The position numbers were made by a program, and so were the translations under genes. From Planctomycetota bacterium (GTDB lineage: Bacteria; Planctomycetota; MHYJ01; JACPTZ01): a stretch of 60,889 bases of DNA. The stretch is taken from positions 1 through 60,889 of the forward strand of contig JACPTZ010000175.1 in the NCBI GenBank assembly GCA_016192525.1. Direction: 5' to 3'. Of this stretch, positions 25,562 through 34,597 are shown piece by piece. The notes under the pieces are model-generated. The model was not told where the DNA came from. It did no database searches and saw only the letters and a list, made by a program, of their open reading frames with translations. Positions within the stretch are counted from its first letter, which is position 1. The number at the start of each line of letters is the position of its first letter.

Positions 25562-26283
25562 GGCTCGAACCCCCGCCGACGAGCGGTGAGCCGGGCGGCG
25601 CTCCGGCTCGCGGCGGCAAACTGGCCGGCCGCGACGCGCTCGAATGAGCCGTCCGGACGGAAGAGCACGAGATCGCGCGGAGAGGTGCCGAGGCGCGAAT
25701 GGAGCGCCGCCGGCTCCACGGGCGGATCGATCCGCAGACCGCAGGGAACCGCGATCCCCCCGGATTCCGTGTACCGCTCGCCCCGGAGCGGCGGCAGCGG
25801 GGATCCCCACGTCAGGACGCGGCCGACGTCGTCCGCGGCAAAGTGCAGTCTCTCCAGCCGGACGGCGGGAGCGGACCCGGCCCAGTCCGCCCACGAATCG
25901 AGATCGCAGATGAGGACGGAGGGCTCCTGCTCCGGCGCCCCCGCCGCCAGTTTAAGACACACCTTCTCCCCAATGCGACCCGGCATCCCCGGCGATGGGG
26001 ATGCCGGAAGGCACCAGGCGGCGACCGCGGCCCACTCCCCCTCGGGAAGCCGCCGGGAGGCCAGCCTTTCGCCCCTCGCCACGAGTCGTCCATCGGGTCT
26101 CACGTCGAAGCGTCCGCGCACCGGCAGTAAACTCAGCACGTGATCCAGGGCTTCGGATCGCCCGGATCCCCGGAGCCAGACGGAGTCGGAAGTCTCCAGG
26201 ACCTCCACCCCCGTCCGGAGGCGCAGGGCGGCGGCGGAAGCGGCATCGCGCGGATCGAGTCGGACGGCCCAGACCGGGATCAC
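25558..26283 (-). CDS. Small bpX-like subunit of the ternary system
   Basis: The 241-residue product begins at a GTG overlapping the MoxR stop (GTGA) and overlaps the next gene the same way. The sequence (IPVWAVRLDPRDAASAAALR, then RTGVEVLETSDSVWLRGSG) is alpha/beta with short strands and no catalytic motif. Position directly after MoxR is where a bpX adaptor domain is expected in these systems; the assignment is by context. No signal peptide or membrane segment. Confidence 0.75.
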   Translation of the reverse strand: MIPVWAVRLDPRDAASAAALRLRTGVEVLETSDSVWLRGSGRSEALDHVLSLLPVRGRFDVRPDGRLVARGERLASRRLPEGEWAAVAAWCLPASPSPGMPGRIGEKVCLKLAAGAPEQEPSVLICDLDSWADWAGSAPAVRLERLHFAADDVGRVLTWGSPLPPLRGERYTESGGIAVPCGLRIDPPVEPAALHSRLGTSPRDLVLFRPDGSFERVAAGQFAAASRSAARLTARRRGFEP

Positions 26284-27443
26284 GGCTTTCCTCCGAACAG
26301 TTCCCAGAGCGCGTCCACTTTCTCTCCGAGGGCGGTGCGGCGCTCGGCGTCCTGGACCCACTGGCACCTCCCGGCGAGCAGGCCGAGGCGGTCCTTGAGA
26401 TACGCCTTCTCGGTAGCGGTCCCCTGCGGACTTCGCGCGTGATCGAGGAGGTGATCAAGGTCCCTCGCCAGCGACTCCGGATCCGGGGCATCGAGCCCGC
26501 GCGAGCGGGGATGCGCCCGGCCCGGGGAGGGCAACCGCGCCATCGCGTCCTGCACGATGGTCGCCATGACCTCCTGCTGCTCGATCGTGTCCCAGATGTG
26601 CCGGACCACCCAGAGATCCGACACCTCCGCGTGCGTCCGGCCGCAGAGGAGGGCGCTCGCGGCGACCAGGCGCTGGACCTTGACCGCCCGCCGGTCGGAG
26701 AGGGACACGCCCGCGTGACGCAGGCGATGGACCAGTTCCGTGTACGCCGGACGGACTCCGGAGAGATCTAGCCGCGGCAGGAGCTCGTGCAGGGAACGCA
26801 CGTCGTCGACGTGGATCCGTCCGCCGGACGCGGCGAGGCCGAGGTCGAGCTTCCAGCCGGCGTCGAGCACTTCCCCGAGGCGCTCGGGCGGGACGTTGTC
26901 GCACCTCACGCGAACGAGGAATCGGTCGAACAGCGCCCCCAGGGCCTCATCCTCGGGGAGGTGATTGCTGGCGCCGACAGCCATGAGCATGGGCAGCGGG
27001 CGGGTCTCCTTCCCGCGCCGGAAGACGCGCTCGTTGAGGGCGGTCAGCAGGCTGTTGAGGATGGCGCTGTTGGCGTTCAGGAGCTCGTCCAGGAAGACGA
27101 GGGCGGCCTCGGGGAGCATCCCGTCGGTGTTCGTCAGCAGTTCCCCGTCCCGGAGCTTCCGGATGTCGAAGGGGCCGAAGAGTTCGCTGGGCTCCGTGAA
27201 GCGGGTCAGCAGGTACGAAAAGGTCCGACCTTCGAGGCGCTGCCCGAGTTCGTGGACGAGCGCGCTCTTGGCCGTGCCCGGCGGGCCGAGGATGAAGAGA
27301 TTCTCGGCGGCCACGAGGCACACGCCCATGAGATCGATGATCTCGTCTTTGCCCACGAAGGCGCGCTTCATCGAGTCGAGGACTTCGGAGGAGAGACGGC
27401 GTCCGAGTTCCAGCCGGCCGGCGGGATCTGCTTCTTCGGTCAT
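26280..27443 (-). CDS. MoxR-family AAA+ ATPase
   Basis: The 387-residue product has Walker A GPPGTAKS (53-60), Walker B LVFLDE with the catalytic pair at 119-120, sensor-1 Asn160 in GASNHLP and an arginine-finger candidate at 174 in LFDRF. The segment LLNANSAILNSLLTALNER is typical of MoxR/RavA-like ATPases, which remodel vWA-containing client proteins. The ATG at 27443 overlaps the preceding stop (ATGA). It lies between two small bpX-like genes and upstream of the two propeller proteins, and is expected to be the NTP-dependent motor of the ternary system. Confidence 0.93.
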   Translation of the reverse strand: MTEEADPAGRLELGRRLSSEVLDSMKRAFVGKDEIIDLMGVCLVAAENLFILGPPGTAKSALVHELGQRLEGRTFSYLLTRFTEPSELFGPFDIRKLRDGELLTNTDGMLPEAALVFLDELLNANSAILNSLLTALNERVFRRGKETRPLPMLMAVGASNHLPEDEALGALFDRFLVRVRCDNVPPERLGEVLDAGWKLDLGLAASGGRIHVDDVRSLHELLPRLDLSGVRPAYTELVHRLRHAGVSLSDRRAVKVQRLVAASALLCGRTHAEVSDLWVVRHIWDTIEQQEVMATIVQDAMARLPSPGRAHPRSRGLDAPDPESLARDLDHLLDHARSPQGTATEKAYLKDRLGLLAGRCQWVQDAERRTALGEKVDALWELFGGKP

Positions 27444-28081
27444 GGCGCCTGCTCCTGAGGGGGGAGAACGGCCCCGAAGGACGGGGCGAGCTGCGGTCCG
27501 AAGGCGCCGAGCGCCTCGAGGAGGGCCTCGCGGACGCGCGGGTCGCCGGCCCGCGAGAGGTCCCGGGAGGCCAGAATCCGGTCCACGTACAGGAGCCGGA
27601 GACATCGATCATCCAGGATCAGCGCGGGATCAACCTCGCCGACCCCCGGTATGCCGACGGACGACAACGGCCACTCGCGCGCGAGCCGGAGGAGGGATGC
27701 ATTGAGCGGGTCGTCTTCGGAGAGTCCCTTCGAGAGACGGAAGAGATCGGGGAGATACCGCAGGGCCAGATCGGCGGAATACGCCACGGAGGGCGAAGGG
27801 GAAGCCGGACACGGCGCCGCCAGGTGGCGCTGGAGGGTCGAGGTGTCTGTGGCCCGATCCACCAGAGCGCGGCACCCGCGATAGAGGAGTCGGGCGGCCC
27901 AAAGGGCGGGGCCGGCGGCGAAGGGAGGAGGCTCGTGGCCGAGCGAGAGTCGCGCCTCGGAATCCCAGTCCCGAAGCACCCGCAGCGACGGCGCGTCATC
28001 CTCGGGGAAGAGGTCCCGCGAGGTGGAGACGGGGACCTCCCCGGTTTCCCGGAGCGCCTTCAGGAAGTGCGTCAGGCTCAT
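27440..28081 (-). CDS. First gene of the ternary operon, bpX-like helical protein
   Basis: The 213-residue product begins MSLTHFLKALRETGEVPVST and is predicted to be mainly helical (PALWAARLLYRGCRALVDRA, DLALRYLPDLFRLSKGLSED). GGAGGAGG precedes the ATG at 28081, the strongest ribosome-binding site in the operon. It ends in an ATGA overlap with MoxR, so its translation feeds the whole chain. No known motif is visible; the bpX-type role is inferred from position. Confidence 0.75.
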   Translation of the reverse strand: MSLTHFLKALRETGEVPVSTSRDLFPEDDAPSLRVLRDWDSEARLSLGHEPPPFAAGPALWAARLLYRGCRALVDRATDTSTLQRHLAAPCPASPSPSVAYSADLALRYLPDLFRLSKGLSEDDPLNASLLRLAREWPLSSVGIPGVGEVDPALILDDRCLRLLYVDRILASRDLSRAGDPRVREALLEALGAFGPQLAPSFGAVLPPQEQAP

Positions 28082-28266
28082 ACGCCCTCCTCCCCCGGGG
28101 CCACGAGACGGACGGAGCGTGGGCCTTCAAAGTCGTTTCGGCAGGTAGCCGTTGTTGTACCCCTCTCCCCCCGGGAGAGGGTAGGGTGAGGGCGTTGCGG
28201 GCTCGTGCCGGCGGAGATTCGAGCGGACCGTCCCGAGGCCGAATCTTCCCGGCGACAAGGTTCTTC

Positions 28267-28383
28267 GTGACAATTGAATCCATGGGTGGCACGGGCAGCT
28301 TGCTGCCCGTGCTCGCGGCGCGCAGGCACGGGCCTTGCGGCAAGCCGCCCGTGCCACCCGCAACCTCCGATTTCAAGTGTCAC
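28267..28383. repeat. Inverted-repeat element, GGGTGGCACGGGC family, copy 1
   Basis: GGGTGGCACGGGC (from 28284) is complementary to GCCCGTGCCACCC (ending 28359), enclosed by imperfect outer arms beginning GTGACA and ending TGTCAC. A second copy lies at 44394-44521. A hairpin-like CCCTCTCCC/GGGAGAGGG block also lies just upstream at about 28160-28180. Nothing gene-like is seen in the 28082-28386 gap. Confidence 0.75.
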
Positions 28384-28386
28384 GGA

Positions 28387-28791
28387 TCACGAGCCGCCCT
28401 CCACCCACTTCACCCTGCTCAGAGAAACAAAGGACCCTCCGCAGGAACAGACGCTTCCATCGTTGCCCTTGCCGGAAGCCTCGCACTTTGGGCAAACCGT
28501 GCTCCGGGACAGCTTGCTCAGCTCCTTCTGGCGTTCAAAGCGGTACGCGACGCAGGCAACGGGGACGGCGATCGCGAGAGCCACGGCGAGACGTCTTGCA
28601 AAGCTCCCCGGCCCCTGGATCGGAGCGGTCGCAGACGCTCGCAGATTCACCAGCCATCCGCCGGCGAAGAGCAGCGGGAGAATGACCAGGATGGCCGCAG
28701 CTGTGAGACAACCCTGCCAGCGCGCCTCCCGCCCGGCATACCTGTTCCACCCGGCGACTTCATCGGGGGTCCGTTCAACCCACAGGGTCAA
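28387..28791 (-). CDS. Small membrane protein with C-terminal zinc ribbon
   Basis: The product is about 134 residues with two hydrophobic helices (LTAAAILVILPLLFAGGWLV and VALAIAVPVACVAYRF) and a C-terminal four-cysteine ribbon, CPKCEASGKGNDGSVCSC, followed by GGSFVSLSRVKWVE. The start is a TTG with GAGG upstream, although a GTG a few codons later is possible. The zinc ribbon probably faces the cytoplasm. It stands alone between repeat elements. Function unknown. Confidence 0.7.
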   Translation of the reverse strand: MTLWVERTPDEVAGWNRYAGREARWQGCLTAAAILVILPLLFAGGWLVNLRASATAPIQGPGSFARRLAVALAIAVPVACVAYRFERQKELSKLSRSTVCPKCEASGKGNDGSVCSCGGSFVSLSRVKWVEGGS

Positions 28792-28796
28792 GCAAC

Positions 28797-28830
28797 CTCA
28801 ACAACAACAAAGACAACCAGAAGAAACAGA
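28797..28830. repeat. CAACAACAA-type low-complexity tract
   Basis: The sequence reads as imperfect AAC triplets (CAACAACAACAAAGACAACC). Similar GTT-triplet tracts flank the repeat element at 54.2 kb and occur near 28150. It lies in the 503-base gap 28792-29294, whose remainder is occupied by two inverted-repeat elements. Confidence 0.5.
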
Positions 28831-28957
28831 GGCGGTAAGCGGGCCAAGGGCGCGGGTCGCCGCTTCGCGGCGAGAGGACCGATAGGCAGAGGGGCGCCCC
28901 GAAAAGCGGCGACAAGCCTGCCCTGAGCCTGCCGAAGGGTCACCGCACTCCAAATCC

Positions 28958-29077
28958 AGGAGCGTGTCTGACAATTGCCCGGGCGATGTCGGAAACGGTA
29001 GGACAGGCTTTCCACCTGTCCCGCACAGGCTGGAAAGCCTGTGCTACCGTTTTTCCCGAATAGTCAGACACGCTCCT
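28958..29077. mobile_element. MITE-like element with perfect 15-bp terminal inverted repeats
   Basis: The ends AGGAGCGTGTCTGAC and GTCAGACACGCTCCT are perfectly complementary. Inside is a second inverted repeat built from ACAGGCTTTCCACCTGT and ACAGGCTGGAAAGCCTGT, bounded by GGTAG and CTACCG. There is no coding capacity. It abuts the next element without a gap. Confidence 0.75.
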
Positions 29078-29297
29078 AGCCCGGATTATTCATGAACGGA
29101 TCGCGATTCCCGTTGGGACGCCCGAGAAGTCGATCCGTCCGCCCTGAGCAAGGGGCCGGCTGGTTCGGCCCCGAGTCGAAGGGCGTGCACGCTGTCGCGC
29201 CTCGCCCTTCGACTCGCCCGCCAAACGGAGGCGGGCTCGCTCAGGGCGGGCGGATTTCCAGGGTTCCGCGCTGTCCGTTCGCGAATAATCCGGGCTA
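29078..29297. mobile_element. MITE-like element carrying another repeat inside it
   Basis: Its ends, TAGCCCGGATTATTC (starting at 29077/29078) and GAATAATCCGGGCTA (to 29297), are perfectly complementary for 15 bases and remain similar for about 24. Nested inside at 29135-29254 is an inverted repeat of the CCCTGAG/CGAGTCGAAGGG family also found at 13615 and 52749. The right end supplies the TAG stop codon of the response regulator gene. Confidence 0.75.
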
Positions 29298-29738
29298 GGG
29301 CGGCGGCTGGTTCACGAGGAGCCAGTAAAGCCCCACCTCCGCCACCGCCTTCACGAACTGTTCGAAGTCCACCGGCTTCACGATGTAGGAATTCACCCCC
29401 AGCCGGTAGCTCTCGATCACGTCCCGGTCCATCTGCGACGAGGTCAGCATCACCACCGGAATCAGCCTCGTCTTCTCGGCCGACCTCATCCGTCGCAGGA
29501 CCTCCATCCCGTCCACCTTCGGGAGCTTCATGTCGAGCAGCACGACTTTGGGATTCCGTTCCGCGGCCCGGCCCGAGTGGGCCCCGGTCGCAAAAAGGAA
29601 GTCCAGCGCCTCTGCGCCGTCCTTCGCCACGTGGACCGGATTCGCGAGATTCTGCTTCTTGAGCGCCCGCAGCGTGAGTTCCACGTCGTTCGGATTGTCC
29701 TCCACCAGCAGGATGTCGATCACCGTGTCCGGGCTCAT
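29295..29738 (-). CDS. Single-domain response regulator (Rcp1-like)
   Basis: The 147-residue product is one CheY-type receiver: acidic pocket LLVEDNPND, phospho-acceptor Asp in [13 protein letters not shown], Thr in VVMLTSS and Lys in YIVKPVDF. No output domain follows, so it passes phosphate onward or binds a partner, as Rcp1-like regulators paired with PAS/GAF kinases do. The ATG overlaps the kinase stop (ATGA), which shows the pairing. The stop codon is formed by the edge of the adjoining MITE-like element, so the native C-terminus may have been a little different. Confidence 0.92.
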   Translation of the reverse strand: MSPDTVIDILLVEDNPNDVELTLRALKKQNLANPVHVAKDGAEALDFLFATGAHSGRAAERNPKVVLLDMKLPKVDGMEVLRRMRSAEKTRLIPVVMLTSSQMDRDVIESYRLGVNSYIVKPVDFEQFVKAVAEVGLYWLLVNQPPP

Positions 29739-32290
29739 GACGCCTCCTCTCCTCGCGGCAACGCGAAATGAAACGTGGCCCCCCCGTCCAGAGCGCCTTC
29801 CGCCCAGACCCGGCCCCGGTGGCGCTTCACAATCCGCTGCACGATCGCCAGTCCCACCCCCGTCCCCTCGAACTCCTCCGGACTGTGCAGACGTTGAAAC
29901 ACCCCGAACAGCTTGTGCACGTACTGCATGTCAAAGCCGACGCCGTTGTCTGCCACAGAGTATATCACCTCGCGCGGCTCCGTGCGGCAGGAGATGCGCA
30001 CCGTCGGGTACTTGCGTCGCCGGGTGAACTTCCACGCGTTCGCGAGCAGGTTGGCGAACACCTGGCGCATCATCGGCCGGTCCCCCTTCGCGGGCTGCAG
30101 CGGATCCAGCGCCACCTCCACCCGGCGTTCGGGATCGACCTTGCGAAGATCGTCGAGCACCGACCGGGCCAGGTCGGACATGTCGATGTCGGACGCCTCC
30201 ACTTCCTTCCGGCTCAGCCGGGCGAAGGAGAGCAGATCGTCGATCAGCTGTCCCATGTGCGAGGTGTTCTTGCGCACGATGCCGAGCAGACGCATCCCCT
30301 CGGTCCCCAGCGTGGCGGCGAACTCCTCGCTGAGGATGCCTGCGAACCCGTCGATCGCCCGCACGGGGGCCCGCAGGTCGTGCGAGACCGAGTAGGAGAA
30401 GGCCTCCAGTTCCTTGTTGGCCTCTTCGAGGGCCGCCGTGCGCTCGGCCACGCGCCGCTCCAGGTCCTCGTTCAGCCGCCGGATGTCCTCCTCGGCCTTC
30501 TTCCGCTCCGTGACGTCCAGGGCGAGCCCGAGACACGCCGTGATTCTCCCCGACGGATCGCGGAGCGGTTCCACGTGCGTCTGGAACGTCCTCCCCTTCC
30601 AGTCGGATTCGAACGTCACCGAGTGCCCCGCCAGCGCCCGTCGATGCGCCGCGATCGAAGGGTAGTTCGGGTCCTTCGTCTGGAAGTAGTCGTGGAGACT
30701 CATCCCGACCACCTGATTCGGCAGCAGGCCCAGCGCGCCGAGGCCGGAGCCGACCGAGGAGGTGAACCGGAGATCCGAGTCCGTCGACCAGAGCACCCCG
30801 GGCATCTGTTCGACGAGCAGACGCAGGCGCGCCTCCCGCTCGCGGTGCTCCCGCTCGACCCGCTTCCGGTCGCTCACGTCGAACGAGAGTCCGACGCAGG
30901 CGTAGACCCTTCCCTCCCGGTCGCGCAGGGGCTGGACGTGATTCTCGAAGGAGCGGCCCTGGAACTCCATCTCGTACGTCACCGACTCGCCGGCCAGGGC
31001 CCTCCGGGCGGCATCGAGGGCCGGATGACGCGGGTCACGCGACTGGACGTAGTCCTCCAGCGTCATCCCCACCAGCTGGTTGTTGGACAGCCCCAGAGCA
31101 CTCACGCCGGTCCCCATCGACGAGGTGATGCGACCTCCAGCGTCCACGGACCAGAGGATCCCGGGCAGGTGCTCGATCATGACCTGGATCCGCGCCTCGC
31201 GGTCGCGCAGGGCCTCCTCCGCCCGGCGCCGCTCGGCCGTCTCCCACACGAGCGAAATCAGGTCCGCGGCCGAGCCGCCGAAGTCCTGCTCCTCCACGCT
31301 CCAGGCGCGGCGGGGGCCCGTGTGTTCGAAGCAGACGATCCCGGCCACCGTTCCGTGCCGGCGGATCGGGACGTCCATCATCGACGTGATTCCGAACGGA
31401 ACGAGATAGCCGTCCCGGAACTCTGAGGTCCGGGGATCGCTCTGCGCATCTTCGGCCGCAATGGTGCGGCTCTCTTCAAGGGACCGGAAATAGGCCGGGT
31501 ACTGCTTCGCTTCGATCCGCGTGCCGTTTTCGTGGCGACCGGCGCTCCGGACGAATTGACTGTCGCAGACGATGTGGGTGCGATCTTCGGTGAAGGACCA
31601 AATCCCCACGCGATCCACATCGAGCGTCTCGGACACAATCTCGGTGACTTTCCGGAGCGCGGGTCCGATCTCAGCCACGTCGATCCGGGCGAGCCGGAGC
31701 AGGGCGGACTGATGCCGATAGGCCCGCGCGCCCCGTTCCCGCTCGCATTCCTCCACTCTTCTCCGCTCGGTGATGTCGATCCCCGTCCCCACGATGAATT
31801 CAATCTTCCCGTCCGGGCCGGAGATCGCGCCCCGCGACCAGGAGATCCTCCGCCGGGTCCCGTCCCGGTTCAGCCAGTCCCCCTCGCGCTCGGCGGGGAA
31901 CCGGACCGAGTCGATGTTCCGGAACCAGGCACGCGCCTCCTCCACCTCGTCGGGCGGAAGCACGATGTCCCAGAAGGGGCGCGCCCGGACCTCCTCGAAG
32001 GAGTACCCGGAGGCCTCCTCACAGGCGCGGTTGAAGCGCACGATCCGGCCCCGGCGGTCGACGACGTCCACGAGCGCGCCGGCCGTGTCGAGCACGGCCG
32101 TCATGAAGTCCCGCTCCCGCTTGAGCGCCTCCTCGGTCCACCGGCGCTGCGTCACGTCGCGCGTGACGCTGAGAACGGAGGTCACCTCCCCGCGGGCGTT
32201 CCGGAGCGGCGCGGAGTGCGTCTCCATCCAGAGCCGGCCGCCGGAGAGCCCGACGATCCTGAACTGGGCCGTGGACTTCCGGCCGGCCAC
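29735..32290 (-). CDS. Multi-PAS/GAF sensor histidine kinase, N-terminus broken
   Basis: The 851-codon frame begins inside a PAS domain ([20 protein letters not shown]), then has a full PAS, a GAF, two further PAS domains, a dimerisation/H-box segment [20 protein letters not shown] and an ATPase core ([31 protein letters not shown]). The PAS fold at its start lacks its first half. That half should be encoded in the frame at 32182-32922, whose last in-register residues are RRSEARFRAI. The two pieces therefore look like one kinase split by a deletion plus frameshift near 32290-32320. The GTG at 32290 may allow a shortened kinase to be made. It is coupled to the response regulator by ATGA. Confidence 0.85.
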   Translation of the reverse strand: MAGRKSTAQFRIVGLSGGRLWMETHSAPLRNARGEVTSVLSVTRDVTQRRWTEEALKRERDFMTAVLDTAGALVDVVDRRGRIVRFNRACEEASGYSFEEVRARPFWDIVLPPDEVEEARAWFRNIDSVRFPAEREGDWLNRDGTRRRISWSRGAISGPDGKIEFIVGTGIDITERRRVEECERERGARAYRHQSALLRLARIDVAEIGPALRKVTEIVSETLDVDRVGIWSFTEDRTHIVCDSQFVRSAGRHENGTRIEAKQYPAYFRSLEESRTIAAEDAQSDPRTSEFRDGYLVPFGITSMMDVPIRRHGTVAGIVCFEHTGPRRAWSVEEQDFGGSAADLISLVWETAERRRAEEALRDREARIQVMIEHLPGILWSVDAGGRITSSMGTGVSALGLSNNQLVGMTLEDYVQSRDPRHPALDAARRALAGESVTYEMEFQGRSFENHVQPLRDREGRVYACVGLSFDVSDRKRVEREHREREARLRLLVEQMPGVLWSTDSDLRFTSSVGSGLGALGLLPNQVVGMSLHDYFQTKDPNYPSIAAHRRALAGHSVTFESDWKGRTFQTHVEPLRDPSGRITACLGLALDVTERKKAEEDIRRLNEDLERRVAERTAALEEANKELEAFSYSVSHDLRAPVRAIDGFAGILSEEFAATLGTEGMRLLGIVRKNTSHMGQLIDDLLSFARLSRKEVEASDIDMSDLARSVLDDLRKVDPERRVEVALDPLQPAKGDRPMMRQVFANLLANAWKFTRRRKYPTVRISCRTEPREVIYSVADNGVGFDMQYVHKLFGVFQRLHSPEEFEGTGVGLAIVQRIVKRHRGRVWAEGALDGGATFHFALPRGEEAS

Positions 32291-32922
32291 CGCCTCGCGA
32301 CGGGCGCGCTGATGGCGCGGAAACGGGCTTCGCTCCGGCGGAGCGCCTCCTCGGCGCGAAGGCGGCGGATGACCAGACCGAGCGCCACGGCAAGGTCGGC
32401 GAGCGTCTCATCGAGCCCTTGCGGCGCCGGGCCGGCGTCTCGGGTGTAGAAAGCGAGGACGGCCTGGATCTCTTCCCCGACGGGAATCGGGACCGCCACC
32501 CCCCGGCGCAATCCCGCCTTCCTCGCGGGGTCGAAGCGGAGAAAGTGCGACTGATCCTTCAGTTCCTCAATGTGTTCCGTCCTCCCGGACGCCCACACCC
32601 GACCCGGCAGCCCCTCGCCGGGCGCGAAGGTGTACTCCATGCTGGCGGACCGGAACCGGTCGAGGGACGAGTCGCGGACGAAGCAGGCGGGGCTGCACTC
32701 GAGGACGGCGGCGCCGGGGCGGGGCACCCACGCTTCCCCCACATCCCAGCCGGTCCAGTCGCAGACCGCCATGACGGCGGCGCGAAGGGCGGAGTGTTCC
32801 TCGTGGACCCCCCCGATCAGGGTCATGAGGTCGCGAAGGGGACGCAGAGGCCCCCCGGCGGGGGTCGGCGGACGGGGTCCGCCCGGGGCGTTCCGGACCG
32901 GGGTTTTGCGGGGGGAGGACAT
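32182..32922 (-). CDS. GAF-domain fragment, likely the displaced N-terminus of the kinase
   Basis: From the ATG at 32922 there is a GAF domain of about 170 residues (AVMAVCDWTGWDVGEAWVPR, FAPGEGLPGRVWASGRTEHI, PIPVGEEIQAVLAFYTRD) and a linker helix LRAEEALRRSEARFRAI that normally leads into a PAS domain. The frame then turns into arginine/proline/serine-rich nonsense ([15 protein letters not shown]) overlapping the kinase frame by 109 bases. Both halves appear intact up to the junction, so a single deletion/frameshift explains the split. It could be an assembly error or a real mutation. Confidence 0.7.
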   Translation of the reverse strand: MSSPRKTPVRNAPGGPRPPTPAGGPLRPLRDLMTLIGGVHEEHSALRAAVMAVCDWTGWDVGEAWVPRPGAAVLECSPACFVRDSSLDRFRSASMEYTFAPGEGLPGRVWASGRTEHIEELKDQSHFLRFDPARKAGLRRGVAVPIPVGEEIQAVLAFYTRDAGPAPQGLDETLADLAVALGLVIRRLRAEEALRRSEARFRAISAPVARRWPAGSPRPSSGSSGSPAAGSGWRRTPRRSGTPAGR

Positions 32923-33060
32923 CTCCGGCACCGTCCCTTGGGGACCGCCAGGAAATAACTGCGACACTGTCCGGGAATCGCAGGGGCGGGGCCTGCCCCC
33001 GCCCCCTGTCCGGCGCCGCCGCAAGCGGCCTGGCGATGGAGACCAAAGGCGCTCGTCAAC

Positions 33061-33085
33061 AGGGGCGACCGCAAGGGTCGCCCCT
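33061..33085. repeat. Dispersed-type hairpin, AGGGGCGACC/GGTCGCCCCT
   Basis: Two perfectly complementary 10-base arms (33061-33070, 33076-33085) surround the loop GCAAG. A second, imperfect GGGGCGGGG/CCCCGCCCC hairpin lies at about 32989-33015. They fill the 202-base gap upstream of the GAF fragment and could act as a transcription terminator for the gene at 33125-34384. Confidence 0.6.
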
Positions 33086-33124
33086 ACGTTCGCCCGATCG
33101 CTGGCGTCACTTCCTGACGGCCCC

Positions 33125-34384
33125 CTACTCGAAGACACTGATGATCAGATCCGTACCGCGCAGTTCATCGCCCTCGACAAACGGCCTGGCCCCGTCGTCG
33201 TCCACCCCATTGGGCCCCGCGCTGTAGAGGAGCGGCCCGTCGGGCTTCAGGAAATAGCGAAGGGGCTTGCCGTCGAAAGGATCCACCGGGATCGTCTTGA
33301 GGTAGACGGGCTGGAGGTCCGCGAGCGTCGCCGGCCATTCCTGCCGATCGAGGCGAAACCGCTTCAGCGCGATCTGGACGCGCAGCGCCTGGGACCGCGC
33401 TTCGGCCGTCAGGACCGTTCGATACTGCCGACCCAACTCCGAAAACTGAAAGCAGGTGAGCGCCTGGGCGAGCGTCCCGGGCTCCACCGTCCCGGGTCGA
33501 GCGACCGCCGAGGCCGCCGTGTTCAGGACCATCGGGTCCGATCGGCTCAGGGCCTCCCGGGCGGCCAGGACCAGGTCGCCGACCCGGCGGGAGACGTCTT
33601 CGACGATGGCGCGGCGCTCCGCGTCGTCGAGGGCGCCGAGACAGTCGTAGACCTGGCCGGCGAACCGATCCGACCCGGCCGCCTCCGGACGGTTCCGAAC
33701 CTCCTCCCTCCGCGTGGACGGATCGACGCGCGCCTCCACGTCGAGCGCGTCCGCGAACGACGGGGAACGCTCCAAGGCGCGCCTCCAGGCGGCGGGGAAC
33801 TCCTTCCAGAACGGATCGTCCGAGGGGGCGCACCGAAGGGTCAGTTCGAGCGCCCGCAGGACACTCAACCTCACTTCGGCCTCCGCCACTTTCTCCGGGA
33901 GTCCGCCTCCCCGCGCGGCATCGGCGGCGAAGGAGAGCGTCGCCGCCGCCGTCCGACCCGCCTCGGCGTGGCGAATCGTGAACGCGTGGTGATGGACGTG
34001 CATGAGGAGCAGGGCGGTGATCCGGCGAATGGCGGGATCCGCGGCTCGCGGCACGGGCTGCGCTGGACGCCGCCCGGTCCCGGTGAAGGCGGCGGCGGGC
34101 CCCTTGCTCCCGAGGATCACGGCTTCGATCGCGGGCTGGGTCTGTGCGATGAACTCCTCCAGAGAGCCCAGCCCCCTCGTCCATCCGGTGCGCGCGATCT
34201 GGAGCGCCCGCGCCTCGGCGGCATCGTCCGGCCAGGCCGGAAACCTCGAGAAAGCGTCGGCATAAGGAGTGGCGGCCGGCGCGGAGTCGCCGGAGGGAGC
34301 GCGGGGATCCTCGGCCCGAAGCAACGCCGCCGAGTGAAGGAGAACCAGGGCGCCAAGGGCCAGACGGGACGCGGAACGGCACAT
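33125..34384 (-). CDS. Secreted protein with pseudopilin-like C-terminal segment
   Basis: The product of about 419 residues has a signal peptide (LALGALVLLHSAALLRAED) and a long helical middle. Its C-terminus (RFRLDRQEWPATLADLQPVY then IPVDPFDGKPLRYF and YSAGPNGVDDDG) matches the end of type II pseudopilin/DUF1559-like planctomycete proteins. The ATG at 34384 has GGAGGG seven bases upstream. An ATG at 34399, eight bases after the -10 hexamer TAAAGT, is an alternative leaderless start. It diverges from the giant exported protein gene. Confidence 0.75.
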   Translation of the reverse strand: MCRSASRLALGALVLLHSAALLRAEDPRAPSGDSAPAATPYADAFSRFPAWPDDAAEARALQIARTGWTRGLGSLEEFIAQTQPAIEAVILGSKGPAAAFTGTGRRPAQPVPRAADPAIRRITALLLMHVHHHAFTIRHAEAGRTAAATLSFAADAARGGGLPEKVAEAEVRLSVLRALELTLRCAPSDDPFWKEFPAAWRRALERSPSFADALDVEARVDPSTRREEVRNRPEAAGSDRFAGQVYDCLGALDDAERRAIVEDVSRRVGDLVLAAREALSRSDPMVLNTAASAVARPGTVEPGTLAQALTCFQFSELGRQYRTVLTAEARSQALRVQIALKRFRLDRQEWPATLADLQPVYLKTIPVDPFDGKPLRYFLKPDGPLLYSAGPNGVDDDGARPFVEGDELRGTDLIISVFE

Positions 34385-34407
34385 GCGCTTTCCCTCCATG
34401 CCCCGGT

Positions 34408-34436
34408 ACTTTACCACGGAGAACAGGGCAAGGCAA
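34408..34436 (-). promoter_or_regulatory. Promoter for the secreted protein gene
   Basis: On the minus strand TTGCCT (34431-34436) and TAAAGT (34408-34413) are 17 bases apart, the same layout as at 8178-8206. Confidence 0.6.
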
Positions 34437-34597
34437 ACGCAAGGGGACGCTCATTTTTCGTGAACGAAAGGGCCGTTGAAGCGTCTAATTGGGAAAGACG
34501 CTGCCGCTCGATCAGGAATCGGCGGCAGGCCGGGCGGTATGAGACGACGTCGTGGCTGCCTCTGTCTTGTCCCCGTCCCCGCAAGTGAAAGAAGTTC

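Noticed and set aside
28284..28301. Sigma-54 promoter-like string (TGGCACGG...TTGCT)
   Set aside because: The GG-to-GC spacing is 12 rather than 10 bases, and the string is simply part of a repeat-family arm that also occurs at 44.4 kb.
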